NCBI GenBank assembly: GCA_963841855.1
Contig: CAWJEJ010000001.1
Location: forward strand, 62,001-126,000
DNA length: 64,000 nt
Direction of reading: 5' to 3'
From: CAXBBB01 sp963841855
GTDB taxonomy: Bacteria > Bacteroidota > Rhodothermia > Rhodothermales > BA12
Shown: one piece after another, positions 33,644-42,521 of the stretch
Layout of the letters: each line of letters opens with the position of its first letter
Position numbering within the stretch: position 1 is the stretch's first letter
The notes under the pieces: generated by a model
Seen by the model: only the letters and a program-made list of their open reading frames with translations
Databases searched by the model: none
Told to the model about the DNA's origin: nothing
Program-made: the position numbers and the translations under genes

Positions 33644-34153
33644 TCAGGCGAGCGGGGAGGCTTCGTCGCTCTCGGAATCTGTCTCATCGCCGGGCATGGA
33701 CGACGCCTCGGCGGCACCCTGCGAACTGTCCGGCGTCGAGCGTCGGTCGGGCGTGTCGTGGTGGGTGACCGACGGATCGGGCATCGGGGGCGGAGTAGCC
33801 GAGCCGGTAGGCGCAGACGGCGTGTGCGGTTCGCGCGTGCGCGGTGGGCTCGCCGCCTCGGCGACATCTTCGGCTGCCTTTTGCGCCGTCGCGCGGACGC
33901 TGTCTCCCATCTCCTCGGCCATGTCGGCGACATCGCGGGCGGCGCGACGGGCCGAGCGCCCCGCATCGCGAGCGGCTTCCGCAGCGGCACGGAGCGCTTG
34001 CTCGGCTTCGTTGGCTAGCGCAGCGCCGGTCGTCTCTACACCCCGAACCAGAGTCGAGAGGCCAGCGTCGAGCAGGAATTCGAGTTTCTGATCCAGCGGA
34101 AGGCGGTCGAAGCTGTCGCGCGCGGCGCGGTAGGAGTCGTCTCGGGAGGTCAT
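33644..34153 (-). CDS. Phasin-like/apolipophorin-like helical protein
   Basis: 169 aa from ATG 34153 (MTSRDDSYRAARDSFDRLPLDQKLEFLLDAGLSTLVRGVETTGAALANEAEQALRAAAEAARDAGRSARRAA...). Long Ala/Arg/Glu amphipathic helices at ~10-95, then a Pro/Ser/Thr-rich acidic tail (~100-169) likely disordered. Such proteins coat granules or membranes; no polyhydroxyalkanoate genes are nearby, so a phasin role is only a possibility. The longer frame from 34282 reads into the rsgA promoter region and was not used. Divergent from rsgA. Confidence 0.65.
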   Translation of the reverse strand: MTSRDDSYRAARDSFDRLPLDQKLEFLLDAGLSTLVRGVETTGAALANEAEQALRAAAEAARDAGRSARRAARDVADMAEEMGDSVRATAQKAAEDVAEAASPPRTREPHTPSAPTGSATPPPMPDPSVTHHDTPDRRSTPDSSQGAAEASSMPGDETDSESDEASPLA

Positions 34154-34273
34154 GTCGGCAGCGGTAGAAGTGTCGGTGTGTTGACGGAACGCATGGCGGG
34201 TAGTTTCAGCGCGCCAGCATCGTAACGCGCCGGGAGTGTCAGAGCGGTACCTTCCGCCTAGCCCTTTCGCCTC

Positions 34274-35242
34274 ATGCCGCAACTCGACATCGCCCGCGTC
34301 CTGCGCTCGACTGGCGCCTGGTACACCGTCGCTCCGGACGCCTCGCCGGGCGAGCCGATGCAGGCGCGCATACGAGGCAAGATGCGACTCGACGAGAAGC
34401 GCGCGACCAACCCCGTCGCCGTCGGAGACCGCGTGCGCCTGGGCCGCGAAGCCGACGGCACGGCGACGATCGAGGAGGTTTTGCCTCGCCGCAACGCGCT
34501 GAGCCGCCGCGCCGCCGGGCGCAAAGCCGGAATCGAGCAGATCATCGCGGCCAATCTGGATCAGGCCTGGGTCGTGCAGTCGGCCGCCATGCCCCGCCTC
34601 AATCCCGGACTGGTCGACCGCTTCCTGGTCACGTGCGCACGCGACGAGATTCCCGCTGGCATCGCGCTCAACAAGATCGACCTGCTGGACGACGAGGACT
34701 CGGGCGCGTCGCTAGTCGAAATCGAGTGGTTCGTGGACCTCTACACGAGCCTAGGCTACCCCGTCGTGCCCGTTTCGACGCTGGAAGAAGGAGGAGCCGA
34801 CCCGCTGCTCGGCGTGCTCGCAGGCCAGACGAGCCTGTTTACCGGCGCGAGCGGCGTCGGCAAGACGAGCCTGCTCAACGCCGTCGCTCCAGGCATGAAT
34901 CTGCGCGTCGGCGAGGTCAGCGATCGGACGCTCAAGGGCAAGCACACCACCACGTTTGCCACGATGTACCCGCTGCCCAGCGCCGCTGGCTTCGTGATCG
35001 ACACGCCCGGCATCCGCGAGTTCGGCGTGACGAGTCTGGAGCCGCACGACCTGGGCCACTACTTCCCCGAGTTCGAGCCGCTGTTGCCCGAGTGCCGCTT
35101 CGCTCCCTGCACGCACGATCACGAGCCGGGCTGCGCCGTCAAAGAGGCGGTCAACGAAGAGATCCTAGCCCTGTCGCGCTACCAGAGCTATCTGAGCATG
35201 CTCGAAGGCCTGCGCAACGAAGCCGCCGACGTGGGTCGGTAG
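34274..35242 (+). CDS. rsgA: Ribosome small-subunit-dependent GTPase A
   Basis: 322 aa, usual length. Late 30S maturation GTPase with a circularly permuted G domain: G4 ALNKIDLLDDE (~134) precedes G1 GASGVGKTSLLN (~195-206), then G2 GKHTTT (~223) and G3 DTPGIREF (~243). An N-terminal OB fold (~30-75) and a C-terminal zinc site C-x4-C-x-H-x5-C (CRFAPCTHDHEPGC, ~275) complete the family. A weak promoter-like TACCTTCC lies 19 bp upstream. Converges on topA. Confidence 0.96.
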   Translation: MPQLDIARVLRSTGAWYTVAPDASPGEPMQARIRGKMRLDEKRATNPVAVGDRVRLGREADGTATIEEVLPRRNALSRRAAGRKAGIEQIIAANLDQAWVVQSAAMPRLNPGLVDRFLVTCARDEIPAGIALNKIDLLDDEDSGASLVEIEWFVDLYTSLGYPVVPVSTLEEGGADPLLGVLAGQTSLFTGASGVGKTSLLNAVAPGMNLRVGEVSDRTLKGKHTTTFATMYPLPSAAGFVIDTPGIREFGVTSLEPHDLGHYFPEFEPLLPECRFAPCTHDHEPGCAVKEAVNEEILALSRYQSYLSMLEGLRNEAADVGR

Positions 35243-35356
35243 CCGTTCTGGGCGATCATCCGAGTGCTACGCGGTGACCTCGGCTTGGCAGAGCCGATAA
35301 CTCCCCCGTTCCGCCGTCTCGATCGCGGCGTCCGACTCTGCCTTAGTCTTCGACGC

Positions 35357-38047
35357 CTACTTCTTCGCTGCCGGCTTGCGTTTGGCCGGAGCCTTTTTCG
35401 CTGCAGGCTTTTTGGCCGCCGTCTTCTTCTTCGCCGGAGCCTTCTTCTTCGCCGGAGCCTTCTTCTTGGCAGGCCCCTCTTTGGCCTGGATCAACTCGAC
35501 GGCTTGCGCGAGCGTGATCTCCTCGGCCGTCATCTCCTTGGGGAGCGTCGCGTTGGTCTTGCCGTGCTTGACGTACAAGCCATAGCGCCCGTCGCGCACG
35601 TCGATCGCCTGGCCAGAGACTGGGTGGTTGCCCAGTTCGCGCAGCGGCTTGTTCTTGTTCTCCTTCTTGAGAATCAACTCCATCGCTCGGGCCAGATCGA
35701 CCGTCAACACGTCGTCTTCCTTGCCCAGCGAGGCAAACGTCTTCTCGTGCTTGACGTAGGGACCGAATCGGCCGTTGTTGGCGATGATCTCCTTGCCGGT
35801 CTTGGGATGCTCGCCGACCGTTCGCGGCAGGCGCAGCAGGTCGATCGCGAGCGCGAGCGTGGCGTCCTCGGCTTTGGTGCCCTTGGGCAGGCTGGCGCGC
35901 TTGGGTTTTGCGCCGCCCTCGTCGTCGTCGCCCAGTTGGACGTAGGGACCGTAAGGGCCGGATTTGAGCAGGATCGGCAAGTCGGCGTCGGGGTGGATGC
36001 CCAGCGGCTTGTCCTCCATGTTGCCCTCTTTGAGCAGCTCGGCGATGTGCTCCTTGGTCAGGTCGGCTGGGGCTAGGTCGTCGGGCAGCGAGGCGCGCAG
36101 CAGTTCGCCGTCCTCTTCGTGCTCGACGTAGGGACCGTAGCGGCCGACGCGCACGACGTACGGATCCCACTGGGGCGCTTCGAGCGTCGAGATGGCCTTG
36201 GCGTCCAGCGTCTCGATGCCGTCGTCGACGGTGGCCTGCAAGCCAGTCTTGCCGTTGAAAAACTTCTCCAGATAGGGCAGCGCCTTGGCCGATCCGTCGG
36301 CGATGCGGTCCAGGTCGGACTCCATCTCGGCCGTAAAATCGGTGTCGACGAGCGTGTCGAACTGGTGTTCGAGCAGGCGCGTGACGGCGAACGCGACGAA
36401 CGTCGGCACCAGTGCCGATCCGGCCTTGCGAACGTAGCCTCGGTTCTTGATCGTCTCGATGATCGACGCGTAGGTCGACGGGCGGCCGACGCCGCTGGCT
36501 TCGAGCGTTTTGACGATGCTGGCTTCCGTATAGCGCGCCGGAGGCTTGGTCTCGTGGCCTTCGGGCGTGACCTCTTTGCAGTCGAGCGCATCGTCGCCGG
36601 TCAGTTTGGGCAGCGGCTGATCGCGGTCTTCGAGGGCGGCCTCGGGATCGTCCGAGCCTTCGACGTAGGCGCGGAAGAAGCCCGGAAACTCGACCGTCCG
36701 CCCTGACGAGCGAAACGTGGCGGCGCTCTTGGCCGTGTCGACGGCGTCGGGCGACGCGACATCCTCACCTTCTCCCGCCTGGATCGTCGCCGACACCAGA
36801 CGCAGGCGCGCGCTCGCCATCTGCGACGCGACCGTCCGCTTCCAGATCAGATCGTACAGTTTGTAGTCTTCGCCCGAGAGCCCCAGGTCCCTGGCCGTTT
36901 TCATCTGCTTGCCAGCCGGCCGAATCGCCTCGTGGGCTTCCTGCGCGTTGCGGACCTTGCCGCTGTACTGGCGCGGCGATGGGCTCAGATACTCCTTGCC
37001 GTAACGCGTCGTGATAGCCGTACGCGCCGCATCGACCGCCTCTTGCGAGAGCGTCGTCGAGTCGGTTCGCATGTAGGTGATCAGGCCCTTTTCGTACAGC
37101 CCCTGCGCCGTCCGCATCGCCGACTTGGCGCTCATGCCCAGCTTGCGCCCGGCCTCCTGCTGCATCGTCGACGTGATGAACGGCGCCGACGGGTTGCGCT
37201 TCTGCTGCTTCTCCTCGACATCTACGACGCGCCACTTCTCGCCCGGCAGCCGCTTGGCGAGCGCTTTGGCCTCTTTCTCCTCCAGGATCAGCACGCTTCC
37301 GGGCTTGGCGAGCTTGCCCGTGTCGGGATCGAAGTCTTTGCCCTGCGCCACGCGCTGCCCGGCGATGTGCGTCAGTTTGGCCGAGAACGGATCGCTGCCC
37401 TTGGCCAAATCTGCCTGCAAATCCCAATAACCCGACGGCACGAACGCCAGCCGCTCGCGCTCGCGCTCGACGATCACCCTAACCGCCACGCTCTGTACGC
37501 GCCCGGCCGACAGTTTGGGCGCGACCTTACGCCACAAGACGGGCGAGACGCTGTAACCGACCAGTCGGTCCAAGATGCGCCGCGTTTCCTGGGCATCGAC
37601 CAAGGCCAGGTCCAGATCGCGCGTCTGGTCGATGGCGCGTTCGATGGCGTCGCGCGTGATCTCGTGGAAGACCATCCGCTTGACTGGGATCTTTCGCTTG
37701 TCGATGTCGGCGCGGAGCACTTCGAGCAGGTGCCAGCCGATCGACTCGCCCTCCCGGTCCTCGTCGGTCGCGATGATGAGTTCGTCGGCCGACTTGAGTG
37801 CTTCCTTAAGCATCTTCACCGTCGGCTTCTTGTCGCGCGGGACGATGTAGAGCGGATCGAAGCCCTCGGCGACGTTGATGCCCAGGCGCGCCCACTTCTC
37901 GCCCTTGTACTTGGCGGGGATTTCGGAGGCATTCGACGGTAGGTCGCGCACGTGTCCTCGGCTAGCCTCCACCTGATAACCGGACGGCAAAATACCCTGA
38001 ATCGTGCGGGCTTTGGTGGGCGATTCGACGACGACGAGGCGCTTCAT
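35357..38047 (-). CDS. topA: DNA topoisomerase I with lysine/alanine-rich tail
   Basis: 896 aa from ATG 38047 (MKRLVVVESPTKARTIQ), where the TOPRIM domain begins; upstream codons lack conservation. Relaxes negative supercoils. TOPRIM acidic residues are in VVVESPTK and DEDREGES. The catalytic Tyr is in GLITYMRTDSTTLS (~331). After the core come four TopoI C-terminal repeat units (GRYGPYVEHEEDG, GPYGPYVQLGDD, GRFGPYVKHEK, GRYGLYVKHGK) in place of zinc fingers. The last ~38 residues are a histone H1-like AKK/APAKKK tail that probably gives extra DNA affinity. Confidence 0.96.
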   Translation of the reverse strand: MKRLVVVESPTKARTIQGILPSGYQVEASRGHVRDLPSNASEIPAKYKGEKWARLGINVAEGFDPLYIVPRDKKPTVKMLKEALKSADELIIATDEDREGESIGWHLLEVLRADIDKRKIPVKRMVFHEITRDAIERAIDQTRDLDLALVDAQETRRILDRLVGYSVSPVLWRKVAPKLSAGRVQSVAVRVIVERERERLAFVPSGYWDLQADLAKGSDPFSAKLTHIAGQRVAQGKDFDPDTGKLAKPGSVLILEEKEAKALAKRLPGEKWRVVDVEEKQQKRNPSAPFITSTMQQEAGRKLGMSAKSAMRTAQGLYEKGLITYMRTDSTTLSQEAVDAARTAITTRYGKEYLSPSPRQYSGKVRNAQEAHEAIRPAGKQMKTARDLGLSGEDYKLYDLIWKRTVASQMASARLRLVSATIQAGEGEDVASPDAVDTAKSAATFRSSGRTVEFPGFFRAYVEGSDDPEAALEDRDQPLPKLTGDDALDCKEVTPEGHETKPPARYTEASIVKTLEASGVGRPSTYASIIETIKNRGYVRKAGSALVPTFVAFAVTRLLEHQFDTLVDTDFTAEMESDLDRIADGSAKALPYLEKFFNGKTGLQATVDDGIETLDAKAISTLEAPQWDPYVVRVGRYGPYVEHEEDGELLRASLPDDLAPADLTKEHIAELLKEGNMEDKPLGIHPDADLPILLKSGPYGPYVQLGDDDEGGAKPKRASLPKGTKAEDATLALAIDLLRLPRTVGEHPKTGKEIIANNGRFGPYVKHEKTFASLGKEDDVLTVDLARAMELILKKENKNKPLRELGNHPVSGQAIDVRDGRYGLYVKHGKTNATLPKEMTAEEITLAQAVELIQAKEGPAKKKAPAKKKAPAKKKTAAKKPAAKKAPAKRKPAAKK

Positions 38048-38237
38048 ATAGGTAGTCAGTTGTATGCGGCGGAGCCGATTGAACACGCCTGCACGGCGGC
38101 TGCCGTTCCTCATCGGGCGCGAATGCCGACGCCGAGCGTCGTTCTGGGCGCGCCGTCGAATCTGTAAACGATGTGTACGACAGGATCAGCGCGCGCCTCG
38201 CCCGGGTCGTAGCGTTCGCCTCTACCCGCTCTCGACG

Positions 38238-39347
38238 ATGTCCGCCCGCTTCTTCCTGCTGTGCCTGGCACTCTGCCCCGCTGCGCTTCTGGCCCAGCCT
38301 CTGGCGCCGGGCGAAGTGCGCGCCCTGCCTCCCGTCACGGCCGCCTACCCCGTCCCCCATGCGGCGAGCCTCTCGGCCGACGGACTTCGGGTGGCCGGCT
38401 CGGCCTTGCCCGAGCAGTCAGCGTTCTCTCTCGATTGGCCTCCTGCCGAAATGCGCGCCTTCCTGATGACGCCCGACGGGTATCGACTGATCGAGGCGCC
38501 TGACTCGCTGGGACTGCTGACGGTCGCCGTCGACGGCGCGCTTTCGTCGGACGGTGCTGTCGTCGTGGGCACGTTCCACTTCGTCGCCCCTGACCCGCTG
38601 GCGTCCAACGCGCAGCAGCGGGCCTACCGGTGGAGTGCGGCCGACGGGCTGGAGTGGCTACCCGCACCAGTGGGTACTCTGACCGAGGCCCGCACCGCTT
38701 CCGCCGACGGCAGGTTCGTCATCGGCCGCATCGCGTCGGCGGGCTCGCCTGCTGGCAGAAGAGACGTGCGCTGGGAGCGCGGCGGCCAAACGCTGACGAT
38801 TCCTCCGCTGGATGGTGACGACCGAGTGATGGCCCGCGACCTGTCGGGCGACGGCTCCCTCGTCGTCGGCACCAGCTTCCCGGCGAGCGGCGCGCTTTTC
38901 GACCGGCGAGCCTTTCGCTGGACGCTTAAGACCGGCTCGCAGCCCATCCCCGGCTTGGAAGCCTACAGCACGTCCGAAGCCAACGCGGTTTCCGCCGATG
39001 GCCGCGTCGTGGTGGGATACGCGTACGACGGACCCCTGTCTGCGATCTCCGACGCCGTCGCGTTTCGCTGGTCTCAGGAGGACGGCTTGGCGCTTCTGGG
39101 CACGTGGATCGCGCGCGACGTGTCGGCCGATGGATCGACGGTCGGAGGCAGCTATCAGACTGCGACGGCTGTCGTCTGGACAGTCGACGACGGCGCGCGC
39201 CTGCTGCGCGACGTGCTCGACGCTCCAGACTGGTGGCTCAGATCAATCGAGGCGGTCTCGGCCGACGGTACGATCCTGATGGGAAAGGGCGAAGCGCCTC
39301 AAACCGACACCGACACGACGTGGCGCGCCCGATTGCCGGTCGACTAG
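38238..39347 (+). CDS. HAF-repeat (extracellular repeat) protein
   Basis: 369 aa from ATG 38238, signal peptide MSARFFLLCLALCPAALLAQ. The body is an array of HAF-type repeats of about 45-50 aa: AVSADGRVVVGYA, RAFRWT, and glycine-aspartate turns (LSADGLRVAGSA; LSSDGAVVVGTF; ASADGRFVIGRI; LSGDGSLVVGTS; VSADGRVVVGYA; VSADGSTVGGS; VSADGTILMG). Such repeats fold as beta-propeller-like secreted proteins of unknown role. No C-terminal sorting domain is visible. Converges on uvsE with 17 bp between stops. Confidence 0.83.
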   Translation: MSARFFLLCLALCPAALLAQPLAPGEVRALPPVTAAYPVPHAASLSADGLRVAGSALPEQSAFSLDWPPAEMRAFLMTPDGYRLIEAPDSLGLLTVAVDGALSSDGAVVVGTFHFVAPDPLASNAQQRAYRWSAADGLEWLPAPVGTLTEARTASADGRFVIGRIASAGSPAGRRDVRWERGGQTLTIPPLDGDDRVMARDLSGDGSLVVGTSFPASGALFDRRAFRWTLKTGSQPIPGLEAYSTSEANAVSADGRVVVGYAYDGPLSAISDAVAFRWSQEDGLALLGTWIARDVSADGSTVGGSYQTATAVVWTVDDGARLLRDVLDAPDWWLRSIEAVSADGTILMGKGEAPQTDTDTTWRARLPVD

Positions 39348-39364
39348 GCTCTGGGCTGTGGGTC

Positions 39365-40300
39365 CTACGCCTCGGTCTCCTCGACCGCGCCTGCGTGGCG
39401 CTGGTAGCTCCTCAGAGGCAAAATCGCCAACTCCTTCTCCTTGGCTTCGACCATGACGTCGTACGGCGCGTCGCCCGGAACGTCGGTCATGAGAGCGAGG
39501 AAGCGGTTCAGGTCGGCTTCTTCGAGCAGGTCGGCGTGCGCGGTGCGGCGGCCGTCGGGGCGCGCGCTCGACAGATGAAACTTGGGCACGCGCCCGTGGG
39601 GAGGACGGCCGCTCCACGTTTCGGCGATAGCTTCGATTTTCTCGGCTAGACCCTCGTTGTCCGAGCCGGGAAAGATGAGGTGGTGGAAGTAGTCGAAGAT
39701 CATCGGCACGCCGATGCGCTGGCAAAAGGCGAGCACTTCATCGGTCCCGTACGTCGTGTCGTCGTTTTCGAGCGCCAACCGCTGTTTCGACGACGGCGAC
39801 AGCCGCTCGAACGCGTCGGCAAACCGGTCTTTGGCCGCCTCGCGATCGCCGTAGGCGCCGCCGATGTGCAGCGTCATCGTTCCCTGCCACGGGTCGACGG
39901 CTTGGAGGAAATCGGCCTGGTAGTCCAGTTCGGCGATCGCCCGGCCGACCACGTCTTCGTTGGGCGACGTGAGGACGGTGTACTGCCCCGGATGGAGCGT
40001 CAGCCGCAGCGCTTCCTGCTCGACGTAGGCGCGGATGCGTTTCAGTTTGGCCGAAAACATCGTCTCCCAGTCCAGATCGAACGCGTCGTGCGAGGCGAAC
40101 GGGATCACGCCCGACGAGACGCGGAAGAAGCGGATGTCGCGCGAGACGTTCCAGCGCAGGATGTCGTAGAGCGCGTCCAGGTTGGCACCGCCGATCTCGC
40201 GCACGCGGTCGGCCGAGAGGTTGGCGAGGCGGAACGTGCGGCCGGTCGTCTTTTCAAGCGAGCGGTTGATGCAGGCGTATCCCAGATGGCGGAGGTGCAT
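39365..40300 (-). CDS. uvsE: UV damage endonuclease (UvsE/UVDE)
   Basis: 311 aa, TIM-barrel endonuclease that nicks 5' of pyrimidine dimers and 6-4 photoproducts, an alternative to nucleotide excision repair. Conserved: LGYACINRSL (~6-15), ILRWNVSRDIRFFRVSSGVIPFASH (~47-71), LTLHPGQYTVLTSPNE (~99-114), LALENDDTTYGTDEVL (metal Glu ~175), VPMIFDYFHH (~199-208), VPKFHLSSARP (~239) and YDVMVEAKEKELAIL (~281). Last gene of a probable eight-gene minus-strand run starting at 45125. Its presence fits a sunlight-exposed organism (inference). Confidence 0.94.
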   Translation of the reverse strand: MHLRHLGYACINRSLEKTTGRTFRLANLSADRVREIGGANLDALYDILRWNVSRDIRFFRVSSGVIPFASHDAFDLDWETMFSAKLKRIRAYVEQEALRLTLHPGQYTVLTSPNEDVVGRAIAELDYQADFLQAVDPWQGTMTLHIGGAYGDREAAKDRFADAFERLSPSSKQRLALENDDTTYGTDEVLAFCQRIGVPMIFDYFHHLIFPGSDNEGLAEKIEAIAETWSGRPPHGRVPKFHLSSARPDGRRTAHADLLEEADLNRFLALMTDVPGDAPYDVMVEAKEKELAILPLRSYQRHAGAVEETEA

Positions 40301-40397
40301 GAGCAGGCGGCGGTTTTCTCCCTCTACCGGCTAGGCTCACCGCCGTGCCCCCCGACGGCGGACGTTACGGCGCCGTGGAATCCGCGCATCGTGCCGC

Positions 40398-41348
40398 CTA
40401 TGTCCCACCCATCGGCGCGGCCCGCTCTGGCGCACGTGGGGTCGCGAATCCATCGCGAGGCAGGCTCGCCCGCCACAGGTCGCCCAACTCGAAATCGATC
40501 CAATCGGCCGCGAACGGGTCGAGGCCCGAGCCGGGATAGAAGCAGTACTCGCCGAAGAGCGGACACCCGTCGACCTCGTAGAAATCGACGCGCGCAAACG
40601 AGAACCCGCGTGCAAGGGCCTCTGCCGCTTTCAACATCGCCGAAAGGGCGCTGGGCCTCGGCGCGCTTTCGGCATCGCCCGGCACCAGTCTGACGAAGTC
40701 TCGGTCGTGCAGCACCCAACGGTGAGCGGACGCTCGGTCCACGTGCACCTGGACGTGCGTGGCGACGCTGCCGAAGACGTAGATCTTGTAGTCGACGGGC
40801 AGGCTCTCGGTGCCGATCAGCCGCTCGGCGATCAGGCCGCGCGGCACGTCGCGGTAGCACCACTCGTCGAGCCATTCGCCGTAGGGGCGAGCCGTCCACC
40901 GCGCGGTCAAGCGAGCCAGCGCGTTCCACTCGGCACTGCTGGGCGGGCGGCGCAGCGGGCGATACTGGCAGCATCCGTGACTCGCCTTGAGCATGGCAGG
41001 CGTCTCGAACGGAATCGACCCAGGAAGTGCTGCACCGGTCCACAGCGTCGGCACGACCCACTCACTGCCCAGCACCCGCTCGGCCTCTGCCTTGGCCGTG
41101 ATCTTGCACGAAAGCCTGACCAAGCGCGGATCGCGGTCGGCCAGTTTGCGCACCTGCACCAGTTCGGTGAAGCGCGTCGGAGACTCGAGATTCGCCGCGC
41201 GGCGGTGGCGCCACAGGTAGCACGTCTCGACGCGCGCTCGGCGCAGGTGAGGATGACTGGGAGCGGAGACCAGAGACGCTGATTCGAGGCCAGCCGACTC
41301 GAGACTCAGTGCCGAGACCGGGCTAGCGCTCCGCATCGCTCTGGACAT
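40398..41348 (-). CDS. TupA-like ATP-grasp protein
   Basis: 316 aa. TupA-like ATP-grasp pattern: FTELVQVRKLADRDPRLVRLSCKITAKAEAERVLG (~61-95), SIPFETPAMLKASHGCCQY (~111-129), GLIAERLIG (~170), DYKIYVFGSVATHVQVHVDR (~185-204), FSFARVDFYEVDGCPLFGEYCFYPGSGLDPF (~251-281), ending in the DFELGDLWR region. The family is usually found in capsule or polysaccharide loci and is thought to add an amino acid or similar group to glycans. No glycan locus is visible here. The Ser-rich first ~35 residues may not be translated; the start overlaps the upstream gene by 26 bp and is uncertain. Confidence 0.8.
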   Translation of the reverse strand: MSRAMRSASPVSALSLESAGLESASLVSAPSHPHLRRARVETCYLWRHRRAANLESPTRFTELVQVRKLADRDPRLVRLSCKITAKAEAERVLGSEWVVPTLWTGAALPGSIPFETPAMLKASHGCCQYRPLRRPPSSAEWNALARLTARWTARPYGEWLDEWCYRDVPRGLIAERLIGTESLPVDYKIYVFGSVATHVQVHVDRASAHRWVLHDRDFVRLVPGDAESAPRPSALSAMLKAAEALARGFSFARVDFYEVDGCPLFGEYCFYPGSGLDPFAADWIDFELGDLWRASLPRDGFATPRAPERAAPMGGT

Positions 41349-42492
41349 CTTCGGCTAGCACGTCGATCCAAACCAGAAAGTGATCGCTTACCTGCACGCC
41401 GGCCGTATCAGGCCGCACCTGTCCGCTCCGAACGACGCGCAGTCCGGTTGACGGCAGCACGTAGTCGACGCCCAGGCCCCAACCGGCGGTGTCGTCCGGG
41501 TCGAGGTCGGGATAGCGCAGTTGGCCGAGCGAGTCGGCGATGGGGCGCACGCCTCGCTGGATGCGCGGCGAGGCGTAGAGCAGGTTGGCGATCGGGTTTT
41601 CCCACGCGCTGCCCTCGTCGGGATCGGCGTTGAGGTCGCCCATGACGACGAAGCGAGCGCCAGCCTCCAGGCCGCCCGTCGCGCCGTCGTCGTCGTAGAT
41701 CCAGTCGGCACCATCGACATAGGCGCGCCAGAAGCGGATCTCGTCGTGGTTGCGCTTCTTGTTGCGCGCCTCGGCTCCGTCGAACGCGGGCGGTGTCGGG
41801 TGGCTGAGCAGCAGGTGGACCGTTTCGCCGCTCGGAAGCGCGAGCGGAACGTCGGCGTGGGTCTTGGACGACAGGCGAAACGGGATCGCTGAGTCGTACC
41901 ACGGCTCGCCCGAATCGGGATCAGTCGGCAAGAGAGCGCCGGGCATGTCGGCCCACCGAAACGTCCGGAACGTGCGGATCGCCTGGGTGTCGACGCTCAG
42001 TCCTTCGCGCACGAACAAGGCGAAGGCGTACTGTCCGGGGTAGACGCCAAAGCCCCACGCGTCGCCGCCGTACGCGCGCTCGTCGGCCGTCTGCCGCGGC
42101 GGGTTGCCGTCCACGCCATCCTGCATTGGCGGCACACTCGTCACCACGTCGCCGCTGCGGTCCAGGTCGTAACCCGACGCCACGCCGGTATTGCTCTCGA
42201 ACCCGATGCCGACGTATCGCACGCCGGTCGCCTGGCTAATCCGCGCCGCCATGGCCTGAGCGTTGCCGGCGTCCGAGTCGTACGTGAGTTCGGACAGCAG
42301 CAGCACGTCGGGCGCCAGGATCTGGATCTCTTCGATGGCGCGGTTGATGCGCGGATGATTCAGGTCGGCCACGTCGCTCGTGCGCAAGTCCTCGACGTTC
42401 CACGCGGCGATGCGAACCGGGTCGGGCGGCGCGTCCGGCGTGGAGCAGGCGGCGGCGAGCAGGAGCAGGAGCAGGAGCGGGATCAGGCGCAC
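41323..42492 (-). CDS. Endonuclease/exonuclease/phosphatase family lipoprotein
   Basis: 389 aa, GTG start placed at the signal peptide (VRLIPLLLLLLLAAAC, lipobox AAAC). Metal-dependent EEP fold: RIAAWNVEDLR (~28-38, Asn), LLLSELTYDSD (Glu ~62), LLLSHPTPPAF (~225), RFVVMGDLNADPDEGS (~283, D-x-N) and VSDHFLVWIDV near the end (~367, Asp-His). Substrate may be extracellular DNA or phosphodiester/phospholipid. The upstream in-frame stretch to 42660 is low-complexity and lacks a signal. Overlaps the TupA-like start. Confidence 0.88.
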   Translation of the reverse strand: MRLIPLLLLLLLAAACSTPDAPPDPVRIAAWNVEDLRTSDVADLNHPRINRAIEEIQILAPDVLLLSELTYDSDAGNAQAMAARISQATGVRYVGIGFESNTGVASGYDLDRSGDVVTSVPPMQDGVDGNPPRQTADERAYGGDAWGFGVYPGQYAFALFVREGLSVDTQAIRTFRTFRWADMPGALLPTDPDSGEPWYDSAIPFRLSSKTHADVPLALPSGETVHLLLSHPTPPAFDGAEARNKKRNHDEIRFWRAYVDGADWIYDDDGATGGLEAGARFVVMGDLNADPDEGSAWENPIANLLYASPRIQRGVRPIADSLGQLRYPDLDPDDTAGWGLGVDYVLPSTGLRVVRSGQVRPDTAGVQVSDHFLVWIDVLAEDVQSDAER

Positions 42493-42521
42493 GGAGTGAG
42501 AGCGGTTGGCGAGCGTCCAAT

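Noticed and set aside
35243..35356. Terminator between rsgA and topA
   Set aside because: Only a 5-bp stem (CGGCT with AGCCG) without a T-run is present.
35376..35480. Short tandem DNA repeat
   Set aside because: These are the AAG/GCC-rich codons of the TopA Lys/Ala tail, not an independent repeat.
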